Assembly: GCF_026230105.1 (NCBI RefSeq)
Contig: NC_079479.1
Coordinates: forward strand, 16,565,734 to 16,629,733
Reading direction: 5' to 3'
DNA from: Diorhabda sublineata
Taxonomy: Eukaryota > Arthropoda > Insecta > Coleoptera > Chrysomelidae
Length of the DNA stretch: 64,000 bases
The notes beneath the pieces were generated by a model. The model was not told the origin of the DNA. It saw only the letters and a list, made by a program, of their open reading frames with translations, and ran no database searches. Shown here one piece after another: positions 29,431 to 42,285 of this stretch. Both the position numbers and the translations under genes were made by a program. Position 1 is the first letter of the stretch. Every line of letters starts with the position of its first letter.

Positions 29431-32400
29431 CAAATGAGGAAGATAGACTTTGAAAATTTTCAACCAACACAAAGTGAGAATCGACTTCAATGGGCTTCAA
29501 TGAATGTAAATCGACGATATCTGACAAAGATAGATGCAAACTCATTCAAATATATGAGAAATGATGAAATTCGACGTCAATTGAGGAAGATAAACTTTGA
29601 AAATTTTCAACCAACACAAAGTGAGAATCGACTTCAATGGGCTTCAATGAATGTAAATCGACGATATCTGACAAAGATAGATGCAAACTCATTCAAATAT
29701 ATGAGAAATGATGAAATTCGACTTCAAATGAGGAAGATAAACTTTGAAAATTTCCAATCAACACAAAGTGAGAATCGACTTCAATGGGCTTCAATGAATG
29801 TAAATCGACGATATCTGACAAAGTTAGTTGCAAACTCATTCAAATATATGAGAAATGTTGAAATTCGACTTCAAATGAGGAAGATAAACTTTGAAAATTT
29901 TCAATAAACACATAGTGAGAATCGACTTCAATGGGCTTCAATGAATGTAAATCGACGACATCTGACAAAGTTAGATGCAAACTCATTCAAATATATGAGA
30001 AATGTTGAAATTCGACTTCAAATGAGGAAGATAAACTTTGAAAATTTTCAATCAACACATAGTGAGAATCGACTTCAATGGGCTTCAATGAAGTAAATCG
30101 ACGATATCTGACAAAGATAGATGCAAACTCATTCAAATATATGAGAAATGATGAAATTCGACTTCAAATGAGGAAGATAGACTTTGAAAATTTTCAACCA
30201 ACACAAAGTGAGAATCGACTTCAATGGGCTTCAATGAATGTAAATCGACGATATCTGACAAAGTCAGATGCAAACTCATTCAAATATATGAGGAATGTTG
30301 AAATTCGACTTCAAATGAGGAAGATAAACTTTGAAAATTTCCAATCAACACAAAGTGACAATCGACTTCAATGGGCTTCAATGAATGTAAATCGACGATA
30401 TCTGACAAAGTTAGATGCAAACTCATTCAAATATATGAGAAATGTTGAAATTCGACTTCAAATGAGGAAGATAGACTTTGATAATTTTCAATCAACACAA
30501 AGTGAGAATCGACTTCAATGGGCTTCAATGAAAGTAAATCGACGATATCTGACAAAGTTAGATGCAAACTCATTCAAATATATGAGAAATGTTGAAATTC
30601 GACTTCAAATGAGGAAGATAAACTTTGAAAATTTTCAATCAACACATAGTGAGAATCGACTTCAATGGGCTTCATTGAAGTAAATCGACGATATCTGACA
30701 AAGATAGATGCAAACTCATTCAAATATATGAGAAATGATGAAATTCGACTTCAAATGAGGAAGATAGACTTTGAAAATTTTCAACCAACACAAAGTGAGA
30801 ATCGACTTCAATGGGCTTCAATGAATGTAAATCGACGATATCTGACAAAGTCAGATGCAAACTCATTCAAATATATGAGAAATGTTGAAATTCGACTTCA
30901 AATGAGGAAGATAGACTTTGAAAATTTTCAACCAACACAAAGTGAGAATCGACTTCAATGGGCTTCAATGAATGTAAATCGACGATATCTGACAAAGTTA
31001 GATGCAAACTCATTCAAATATATGAGAAATGTTGAAATTCGACTTCAAATGAGGAAGATAGACTTTGAAAATTTTCAATCAACACAAAGTGAGAATCGAC
31101 TTCAATGGGCTTCAATGAATGTAAATCGACGATATCTGACAAAGATAGATGCAAACTCATTCAAATATATGAGAAATGTTGAAATTCGACTTCAAATGAG
31201 GAAGATAGACTTTGAAAATTTTCAACCAACACAAAGTGAGAATCGACTTCAATGGGCTTCAATGAATGTAAATCGACGATATCTGACAAAGATAGATGCA
31301 AACTCATTCAAATATATGAGAAATGATGAAATTCGACGTCAATTGAGGAAGATAAACTTTGAAAATTTTCAACCAACACAAAGTGAGAATCGACTTCAAT
31401 GGGCTTCAATGAATGTAAATCGACGATATCTGACAAAGATAGATGCAAACTCATTCAAATATATGAGAAATGATGAAATTCGACTTCAAATGAGGAAGAT
31501 AAACTTTGAAAATTTCCAATCAACACAAAGTGAGAATCGACTTCAATGGGCTTCAATGAATGTAAATCGACGATATCTGACAAAGTTAGTTGCAAACTCA
31601 TTCAAATATATGAGAAATGTTGAAATTCGACTTCAAATGAGGAAGATAAACTTTGAAAATTTTCAATAAACACATAGTGAGAATCGACTTCAATGGGCTT
31701 CAATGAATGTAAATCGACGACATCTGACAAAGTTAGATGCAAACTCATTCAAATATATGAGAAATGTTGAAATTCGACTTCAAATGAGGAAGATAAACTT
31801 TGAAAATTTTCAATCAACACATAGTGAGAATCGACTTCAATGGGCTTCAATGAAGTAAATCGACGATATCTGACAAAGATAGATGCAAACTCATTCAAAT
31901 ATATGAGAAATGATGAAATTCGACTTCAAATGAGGAAGATAGACTTTGAAAATTTTCAACCAACACAAAGTGAGAATCGACTTCAATGGGCTTCAATGAA
32001 TGTAAATCGACGATATCTGACAAAGTCAGATGCAAACTCATTCAAATATATGAGGAATGTTGAAATTCGACTTCAAATGAGGAAGATAAACTTTGAAAAT
32101 TTCCAATCAACACAAAGTGACAATCGACTTCAATGGGCTTCAATGAATGTAAATCGACGATATCTGACAAAGTTAGATGCAAACTCATTCAAATATATGA
32201 GAAATGTTGAAATTCGACTTCAAATGAGGAAGATAGACTTTGATAATTTTCAATCAACACAAAGTGAGAATCGACTTCAATGGGCTTCAATGAAAGTAAA
32301 TCGACGATATCTGACAAAGTTAGATGCAAACTCATTCAAATATATGAGAAATGTTGAAATTCGACTTCAAATGAGGAAGATAAACTTTGAAAATTTTCAA

Positions 32401-32753
32401 TCAACACATAGTGAGAATCGACTTCAATGGGCTTCATTGAAGTAAATCGACGATATCTGACAAAGATAGATGCAAACTCATTCAAATATATGAGAAATGA
32501 TGAAATTCGACTTCAAATGAGGAAGATAGACTTTGAAAATTTTCAACCAACACAAAGTGAGAATCGACTTCAATGGGCTTCAATGAATGTAAATCGACGA
32601 TATCTGACAAAGTCAGATGCAAACTCATTCAAATATATGAGAAATGTTGAAATTCGACTTCAAATGAGGAAGATAGACTTTGAAAATTTTCAACCAACAC
32701 AAAGTGAGAATCGACTTCAATGGGCTTCAATGAATGTAAATCGACGATATCTG
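29430..32753 (+). repeat. Tandem 12-monomer duplication, 1,762-bp unit
   Basis: Positions about 29,430-30,990 match about 31,192-32,753 with offset 1,762 bp, which is 12 x 147 minus two T108 deletions per unit. Shared markers are CGACGTCAATTGAGG near 29,570 and 31,332, ACGACATCTGAC near 29,954 and 31,716, AAAGTGACAATCG near 30,353 and 32,115, and the TTCATTGAAGTAAATCG junction near 30,671 and 32,433. The copies diverge after about 30,990/32,752. Confidence 0.85.
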
Positions 32754-34149
32754 ACAAAGTCAGATGCAAACTCATTCAAATATATGAGAAATGTTGGAAT
32801 TCGACATCAAATGAGGAAGATAAACTTTGAAAATTTCCAATCAACACAAAGTGACAATCGACTTCAATGGGCTTCAATGAATGTAAATCGACGATATCTG
32901 ACAAAGTTATATGCAAACTAGTTCAAATTTATGAGAAATGTTGAAATTCGACTTCAAATTAGGAAGATAGACTTTGAAAATTTTCAATTAACACAAAGTG
33001 AGAATCGACTTCAATGGGCTTCAATGAATGTAAATCGACGATATCTGACAAAGATAGATGCAAACTCATTCAAATATATGAGAAATGATGAAATTCGACT
33101 TCAAATGAGGAAGATAAACTTTGAAAATTTCCAATAAACACAAAGTGAGAATCGACTTCAATGGGCTTCAATGAATGTAAATCGACGATATCTGACAAAG
33201 TTAGTTGCAAACTCATTCAAATATATGAGAAATGTTGAAATTCGACTTCAAATGAGGAAGATAAACTTTGAAAATTTTAAATAAACACATAGTGAGAATC
33301 GACTTCAATGGGCTTCAATGAATGTAAATCGACGATATCTGACAAAGTTAGATGCAAACTCATTCAAATATATGAGAAATGTTGAAATTCGACTTCAAAT
33401 GAGGAAGATAAACTTTGAAAATTTTCAATCAACACATAGTGAGAATCGACTTCAATGGGCTTCAATGAAGTAAATCGACGATATCTGACAAAGATAGATG
33501 CAAACTCATTCAAATATATGAGAAATGATGAAATTCGACTTCAAATGAGGAAGATAGACTTTGAAAATTTTCAACCAACACAAAGTGAGAATCGACTTCA
33601 ATGGGCTTCAATGAATGTAAATCGACGATATCTGACAAAGTCAGATGCAAACTCATTCAAATATATGAGGAATGTTGAAATTCGACTTCAAATGAGGAAG
33701 ATAAACTTTGAAAATTTTCAATCAACACAAAGTGAGAATCGACTTCAATGGGCTTCAATGAATGTAAATCGACGATATCTGACAAAGTCAGATGCAAACT
33801 CATTCAAATATATGAGAAATGTTGAAATTCGACTTCAAATGAGGAAGATAAACTTTGAAAATTTCCAATCAACACAAAGTGACAATCGACTTCAATGGGC
33901 TTCAATGAATGTAAATCGACGATATCTGACAAAGTTAGATGCAAACTCATTCAAATATATGAGAAATGTTGAAATTCGACTTCAAATGAGGAAGATAGAC
34001 TTTGATAATTTTCAATCAACACAAAGTGAGAATCGACTTCAATGGGCTTCAATGAAAGTAAATCGACGATATCTGACAAAGTTAGATGCAAACTCATTCA
34101 AATATATGAGAAATGTTGAAATTCGACTTCAAATGAGGAAGATAAACTT

Positions 34150-37100
34150 TGAAAATTTTCAATCAACACATAGTGAGAATCGACTTCAATGGGCTTCAAT
34201 GAAGTAAATCGACGATATCTGACAAAGATAGATGCAAACTCATTCAAATATATGAGAAATGATGAAATTCGACTTCAAATGAGGAAGATAGACTTTGAAA
34301 ATTTTCAACCAACACAAAGTGAGAATCGACTTCAATGGGCTTCAATGAATGTAAATCGACGATATCTGACAAAGTCAGATGCAAACTCATTCAAATATAT
34401 GAGGAATGTTGAAATTCGACTTCAAATGAGGAAGATAAACTTTGAAAATTTTCAATCAACACAAAGTGAGAATCGACTTCAATGGGCTTCAATGAATGTA
34501 AATCGACGATATCTGACAAAGTCAGATGCGAACTCATTCAAATATATGAGAAATGTTGAAATTCGACTTCAAATGAGGAAGATAAACTTTGAAAATTTCC
34601 AATCAACACAAAGTGAGAATCGACTTCAATGGGCTTCAATGAATGTAAATCGACGATATCTGACAAAGATAGATGCAAACTCATTCAAATATATGAGAAA
34701 TGATGAAATTCGACTTCAAATGAGGAAGATAAACTTTGAAAATTTCCAATCAACACAAAGTGACAATCGACTTCAATGGGCTTCAATGAATGTAAATCGA
34801 CGATATCTGACAAAGTTAGATGCAAACTCATTCAAATATATGAGAAATGTTGAAATTCGACTTCAAATGAGGAAGATAGACTTTGATAATTTTCAATCAA
34901 CACAAAGTGAGAATCGACTTCAATGGGCTTCAATGAAAGTAAATCGACGATATCTGACAAAGTTAGATGCAAACTCATTCAAATATATGAGAAATGTTGA
35001 AATTCGACTTCAAATGAGGAAGATAAACTTTGAAAATTTTCAATCAACACATAGTGAGAATCGACTTCAATGGGCTTCAATGAAGTAAATCGACGATATC
35101 TGACAAAGATAGATGCAAACTCATTCAAATATATGAGAAATGATGAAATTCGACTTCAAATGAGGAAGATAGACTTTGAAAATTTTCAACCAACACAAAG
35201 TGAGAATCGACTTCAATGGGCTTCAATGAATGTAAATCGACGATATCTGACAAAGTCAGATGCAAACTCATTCAAATATATGAGAAATGTTGAAATTCGA
35301 CTTCAAATGAGGAAGATAGACTTTGAAAATTTTCAACCAACACAAAGTGAGAATCGACTTCAATGGGCTTCAATGAATGTAAATCGACGATATCTGACAA
35401 AGTCAGATGCAAACTCATTCAAATATATGAGAAATGTTGAAATTCGACTTCAAATGAGGAAGATAAACTTTGAAAATTTCCAATCAACACAAAGTGAGAA
35501 TCGACTTCAATGGGCTTCAATGAATGTAATTCGACGATATCTGACAAAGTCAGATGCAAACTCATTCAAATATATGAGAAATGTTGGAATTCGACTTCAG
35601 ATGAGGAAGATAAACTTTGGAAATTTCCAATCAACACAAAGTGAGAATCGATTTCAATGGGCTTCAATGAATGTAAATCGACGATATCTGACAAAGTTAG
35701 ATGCAAACTCATTCAAATATATGAGAAATGTTGAAATTCGACTTCAAATGAGGAAGATAAACTTTGAAAATTTTCAATAAACACATAGTGAGAATCGACT
35801 TCAATGGGCTTCAATGAATGTAAATCGACGATATCTGACAAAGTTAGATGCAAACTCATTCAAATATATGAGAAATGTTGAAATTCGACTTCAAATGAGG
35901 ACGATAAACTTTGAAAATTTTCAATCAACACATAGTGAGAATCGACTTCAATGGGCTTCAATGAAGTAAATCGACGATATCTGACAAAGATAGATGCAAA
36001 CTCATTCAAATATATGAGAAATGATGAAATTCGACTTCAAATGAGGAAGATAGACTTTGAAAATTTTCAACCAACACAAAGTGAGAATCGACTTCAATGG
36101 GCTTCAATGAATGTAAATCGACGATATCTGACAAAGTCAGATGCAAACTCATTCAAATATATGAGGAATGTTGAAATTCGACTTCAAATGAGGAAGATAA
36201 ACTTTGAAAATTTTCAATCAACACAAAGTGAGAATCGACTTCAATGGGCTTCAATGAATGTAAATCGACGATATCTGACAAAGATAGATGCAAACTCATT
36301 CAAATATATGAGAAATGATGAAATTCGACTTCAAATGAGGAAGATAAACTTTGAAAATTTCCAATCAACACAAAGTGAGAATCGACTTCAATGGGCTTCA
36401 ATGAATGTAAATCGACGATGTCTGACAAAGTTAAATGCAAACTCATTCAAATATATGAGAAATGTTGAAATTCGACTTCAAATGAGGAAGATAAACTTTG
36501 AAAATTTTCAATAAACACATAGTGAGAATCGACTTCAATGGGCTTCAATGAATGTAAATCGACGATATATGACAAAGTCAGATACAAACTCATTCAAATA
36601 TATAAGGAATGTTGAAATTCGACTTCAAATGAGGAAGAAAGGCTTTGAAAATTTTCAATCAACACAAAGTGAGAATCGACTTCAATGGGCTTCAATGAAT
36701 GTAAATCGACGATATCTGACAAAGATAGATGCAAACTCATTCAAATATATGAGAAATGATGAAATTCGACTTCAAATGAGGAAGATAGACTTTGAAAATT
36801 TTCAACCAACACAAAGTGAGAATCGACTTCAATGGGCTTCAATGAATGTAAATCGACGATATCTGACAAAGATAGATGCAAACTCATTCAAATATATGAG
36901 AAATGATGAAATTCGACTTCAATTGAGGAAGATAAACTTTGAAAATTTTCAACCAACACAAAGTGAGAATCGACTTCAATGGGCTTCAATGAATGTAAAT
37001 CGACGATATCTGACAAAGTTAGATGCAAACTCATTCAAATATATGAGAAATGTTGAAATTCGACTTCAAATGAGGAAGATAACCTTTGAAAATTTTCAAT

Positions 37101-39330
37101 CAACACATAGTGAGAATCGACTTCAATGGGCTTCAATGAAGTAAATCGACGATATCTGACAAAGATAGATGCAAACTCATTCAAATATATGAGAAATGAT
37201 GAAATTCGACTTCAAATGAGGAAGATAGACTTTGAAAATTTTCAACCAACACAAAGTGAGAATCGACTTCAATGGGCTTCAATGAATGTAAATCGACGAT
37301 ATCTGACAAAGTCAGATGCAAACTCATTCAAATATATGAGGAATGTTGAAATTCGACTTCAAATGAGGAAGATAAACTTTGAAAATTTTCAATCAACACA
37401 AAGTGAGAATCGACTTCAATGGGCTTCAATGAATGTAAATCGACGATATCTGACAAAGTCAGATGCAAACTCATTCAAATATATGAGAAATGTTGAAATT
37501 CGACTTCAAATGAGGAAGATAAACTTTGAAAATTTCCAATCAACACAAAGTGAGAATCGACTTCAATGGGCTTCAATGAATGTAAATCGACGATATCTGA
37601 CAAAGATAGATGCAAACTCATTCAAATATATGAGAAATGATGAAATTCGACTTCAAATGAGGAAGATAAACTTTGAAAATTTCCAATCAACACAAAGTGA
37701 CAATCGACTTCAATGGGCTTCAATGAATGTAAATCGACGATATCTGACAAAGTTAGATGCAAACTCATTCAAATATATGAGAAATGTTGAAATTCGACTT
37801 CAAATGAGGAAGATAGACTTTGATAATTTTCAATCAACACAAAGTGAGAATCGACTTCAATGGGCTTCAATGAAAGTAAATCGACGATATCTGACAAAGT
37901 TAGATGCAAACTCATTCAAATATATGAGAAATGTTGAAATTCGACTTCAAATGAGGAAGATAAACTTTGAAAATTTTCAATCAACACATAGTGAGAATCG
38001 ACTTCAATGGGCTTCAATGAAGTAAATCGACGATATCTGACAAAGATAGATGCAAACTCATTCAAATATATGAGAAATGATGAAATTCGACTTCAAATGA
38101 GGAAGATAGACTTTGAAAATTTTCAACCAACACAAAGTGAGAATCGACTTCAATGGGCTTCAATGAATGTAAATCAACGATATCTGACAAAGTCAGATGC
38201 AAACTCATTCAAATATATGAGAAATGTTGAAATTCGACTTCAAATGAGGAAGATAGACTTTGAAAATTTTCAACCAACACAAAGTGAGAATCGACTTCAA
38301 TGGGCTTCAATGAATGTAAATCGACGATATCTGACAAAGTCAGATGCAAACTCATTCAAATATATGAGAAATGTTGAAATTCGACTTCAAATGAGGAAGA
38401 TAAACTTTGAAAATTTCCAATCAACACAAAGTGAGAATCGACTTCATTGGGCTTCAATGAATGTAATTCGACGATATCTGACAAAGTCAGATGCAAACTC
38501 ATTCAAATATATGAGAAATGTTGGAATTCGACTTCAGTTGAGGAAGATAAACTTTGAAAATTTCCAATCAACACAAAGTGAGAATCGATTTCAATGGGCT
38601 TCAATGAATGTAAATCGACGATATCTGACAAAGTTAGATGCAAACTCATTCAAATATATGAGAAATGTTGAAATTCGACTTCAAATGAGGAAGATAAACT
38701 TTGAAAATTTTCAATAAACACATAGTGAGAATCGACTTCAATGGGCTTCAATGAATGTAAATCGACGATATCTGACAAAGTTAGATGCAAACTCATTCAA
38801 ATATATGAGAAATGTTGAAATTCGACTTCAAATGAGGAAGATAAACTTTGAAAATTTTCAATCAACACATAGTGAGAATCGACTTCAATGGGCTTCAATG
38901 AAGTAAATCGACGATATCTGACAAAGATAGATGCAAACTCATTCAAATATATGAGAAATGATGAAATTCGACTTCAAATGAGGAAGATAGACTTTGAAAA
39001 TTTTCAACCAACACAAAGTGAGAATCGACTTCAATGGGCTTCAATGAATGTAAATCGACGATATCTGACAAAGTCAGATGGAAACTCATTCAAATATATG
39101 AGGAATGTTGAAATTCGACTTCAAATGAGGAAGATAAACTTTGAAAATTTTCAATCAACACAAAGTGAGAATCGACTTCAATGGGCTTCAATGAATGTAA
39201 ATCGACGATATCTGACAAAGATAGATGCAAAATCATTCAAATATATGAGAAATGATGAAATTCGACTTCAAATGAGGAAGATAAACTTTGAAAATTTTCA
39301 ATCAACACAAAGTGAGAATCGACTTCAATG
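34150..39330 (+). repeat. Tandem 20-monomer duplication, 2,937-bp unit
   Basis: Landmarks at 34,189, 35,070 and 35,951 recur at 37,126, 38,007 and 38,888. The constant offset of 2,937 bp equals 20 x 147 minus three T108 deletions. The two copies translate almost identically over 299 codons (34,189-35,088 and 37,126-38,025). They are then separated by private changes such as AAATCAACGATATC near 38,172, CTTCAGTTGAGG near 38,531 and GATGGAAACTC near 39,078. The match fades after about 36,390/39,330. Confidence 0.85.
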
Positions 39331-39639
39331 GGCTTCAATGAATGTAAATCGACGATATCTGACAAAGTCAGATGCAAACTCATTCAAATATATGAGAAAT
39401 GTTGAAATTCGACTTCAAATGAGGAAGATAAACTTTGAAAATTTCCAATCAACACAAAGTGAGAATCGACTTCAATGGGCTTCAATGAATGTAATTCGAC
39501 GATATCTGACAAAGTCAGATGCCATCTCATTCAAATATATGAGAAATGTTGGAATTCGACTTCAGATGAGGAAGATAGACTTTGAAAATTTTCAATCAAC
39601 ACAAAGTGAGAATCGACTTCAATGGGCTTCAATGAATGT

Positions 39640-42285
39640 AAATCGACGATATCTGACAAAGATAGATGCAAACTCATTCAAATATATGAGAAATGATGAA
39701 ATTCGACTTCAAATGAGGAAGATAAACTTTGAAAATTTTCAATCAACACATAGTGAGAATCGACTTCAATGGGCTTCAATGAATGTAAATCGACGATATC
39801 TGACAAAGTCAGATACAAACTCATTCAAATATATGAGAAATGATGAAATTCGACTTCAAATGAGGAAGATAGACTTTGAAAATTTTCAACCAACACAAAG
39901 TGAGAATCGACTTCAATGGGCTTCAATGAATGTAAATCGACGATATCTGACAAAGATAGATGCAAACTCATTCAAATATATGAGAAATGATGGAATTCGA
40001 CTTCAAATGAGGAAGATAGACTTTGAAAATTTTCAATCAACACAAAGTGAGCATCGACTTCAATGGGCTTCAATGAATGTAAATCGACGATATCTGACAA
40101 AGTTAGATGCAAACTCATTCAAATATATGAGAAATGTTGAAATTCGACTTCAAATGAGGAAGATAGACTTTGATAATTTTCAATCAACACAAAGTGAGAA
40201 TCGACTTCAATGGGCTTCAATGAAAGTAAATCGACGATATCTGACAAAGTTAGATGCAAACTCATTCAAATATATGAGAAATGTTGAAATTCGACTTCAA
40301 ATGAGGAAGATAAACTTTGAAAATTTTCAATCAACACATAGTGAGAATCGACTTCAATGGGCTTCAATGAATGTAAATCGACGATATCTGACAAAGTTAG
40401 ATGCAAACTCATTCAAATATATGAGAAATTTTGAAATTCGACTTCAAATGAGGAAGATAGACTTTGATAATTTTCAATCAACACAAAGTTAGAATCGACT
40501 TCAATGGGCTTCAATGAATGTAAATCGACGATATCTGACAAAGTTAGATGCAAACTCATTCAAATATATGAGAAATGTTGAAATTCGACTTCAAATGAGG
40601 AAGATAGACTTTGAAAATTTTCAACCAACACAAAGTGAGAATCGACTTCAATGGGCTTCAATGGATGTAAATCGACGATATCTGACAAAGATAGATGCAA
40701 ACTCATTCAAATATATGAGAAATGTTGAAATTCGACTTCAAATGAGGAAGATAAACTTTGAAAATTTCCAATCAACACAAAGTGAGAATCGACTTCAATG
40801 GGCTTCAATGAATGTAATTCGACGATATCTGACAAAGTCAGATGCAAACTCATTCAAATATATGAGAAATGTTGGAATTCGACTTCAGATGAGGAAGATA
40901 AACTTTGAAAATTTTCAACCAACACAAAGTGAGAATCGACTTCAATGGGCTTCAATGAATGTAAATCGACGATATCTGACAAAGATAGATGCAAACTCAT
41001 TCAAATATATGAGAAATGATGAAATTCGACTTCAAATGAGGAAGATAAACTTTGAAAATTTTCAATCAACACATAGTGAGAATCGACTTCAATGGGCTTC
41101 AATGAATGTAAATCGACGATATCTGACAAAGTCAGATACAAACTCATTCAAATATATGAGAAATGATGAAATTCGACTTCAAATGAGGAAGATAGACTTT
41201 GAAAATTTTCAACCAACACAAAGTGAGAATCGACTTCAATGGGCTTCAATGAATGTAAATCGACGATATCTGACAAAGATAGATGCAAACTCATTCAAAT
41301 ATATGAGAAATGATGGAATTCGACTTCAAATGAGGAAGATAGACTTTGAAAATTTTCAATCAACACAAAGTGAGCATCGACTTCAATGGGCTTCAATGAA
41401 TGTAAATCGACGATATCTGACAAAGTTAGATGCAAACTCATTCAAATATATGAGAAATGTTGAAATTCGACTTCAAATGAGGAAGATAGACTTTGATAAT
41501 TTTCAATCAACACAAAGTGAGAATCGACTTCAATGGGCTTCAATGAAAGTAAATCGACGATATCTGACAAAGTTAGATGCAAACTCATTCAAATATATGA
41601 GAAATGTTGAAATTCGACTTCAAATGAGGAAGATAAACTTTGAAAATTTTCAATCAACACATAGTGAGAATCGACTTCAATGGGCTTCAATGAATGTAAA
41701 TCGACGATATCTGACAAAGTTAGATGCAAACTCATTCAAATATATGAGAAATTTTGAAATTCGACTTCAAATGAGGAAGATAGACTTTGATAATTTTCAA
41801 TCAACACAAAGTTAGAATCGACTTCAATGGGCTTCAATGAATGTAAATCGACGATATCTGACAAAGTTAGATGCAAACTCATTCAAATATATGAGAAATG
41901 TTGAAATTCGACTTCAAATGAGGAAGATAGACTTTGAAAATTTTCAACCAACACAAAGTGAGAATCGACTTCAATGGGCTTCAATGGATGTAAATCGACG
42001 ATATCTGACAAAGATAGATGCAAACTCATTCAAATATATGAGAAATGTTGAAATTCGACTTCAAATGAGGAAGATAAACTTTGAAAATTTCCAATCAACA
42101 CAAAGTGAGAATCGACTTCAATGGGCTTCAATGAATGTAATTCGACGATATCTGACAAAGTCAGATGCAAACTCATTCAAATATATGAGAAATGTTGGAA
42201 TTCGACTTCAGATGAGGAAGATAAACTTTGAAAATTTTCAACCAACACAAAGTGAGAATCGACTTCAATGGGCTTCAATGAATGT
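39640..42285 (+). repeat. Tandem nine-monomer (1,323-bp) duplication
   Basis: Two adjacent copies, about 39,640-40,962 and 40,963-42,285, are offset by exactly 9 x 147. Shared rare markers are GTGAGCATCG near 40,048 and 41,371, GAGAAATTTTGAAATTC near 40,428 and 41,751, AAAGTTAGAATCG (in-frame TAG) near 40,487 and 41,810, and CAATGGATGTAAATCG near 40,660 and 41,983. The copies contain no T108-deleted monomers, unlike their surroundings. The match ends where ATGTAAGTCG appears near 42,283. Confidence 0.87.

Larger units (their letters stand above)
25135..29985 (+). repeat. Array domain C1: 33 monomers of the right-hand variant set
   Basis: From here T133A (AAGATAGATGC), T20A (AATGATGAAATTC), G49A (GATAAAC) and A75T (ACACATAG) are common, while the A43T stop of domain A is gone. 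Length is exactly 33 x 147, with no net indel. C68A together with A75T (CAATAAACACATAG) marks a recurrent monomer type that stops the + frame. Rare local variants are CGACGTCAATTGAGG near 25,311, GATGTCTGACAAAG near 26,136 and GATAGTCTTTG near 27,680. A dimer repeat is visible near 27,596-28,180, where ATAAGAAATGTTGGAATTC and ATGAGAAATGTTGAAATTC monomers alternate at 294 bp. Confidence 0.88.
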
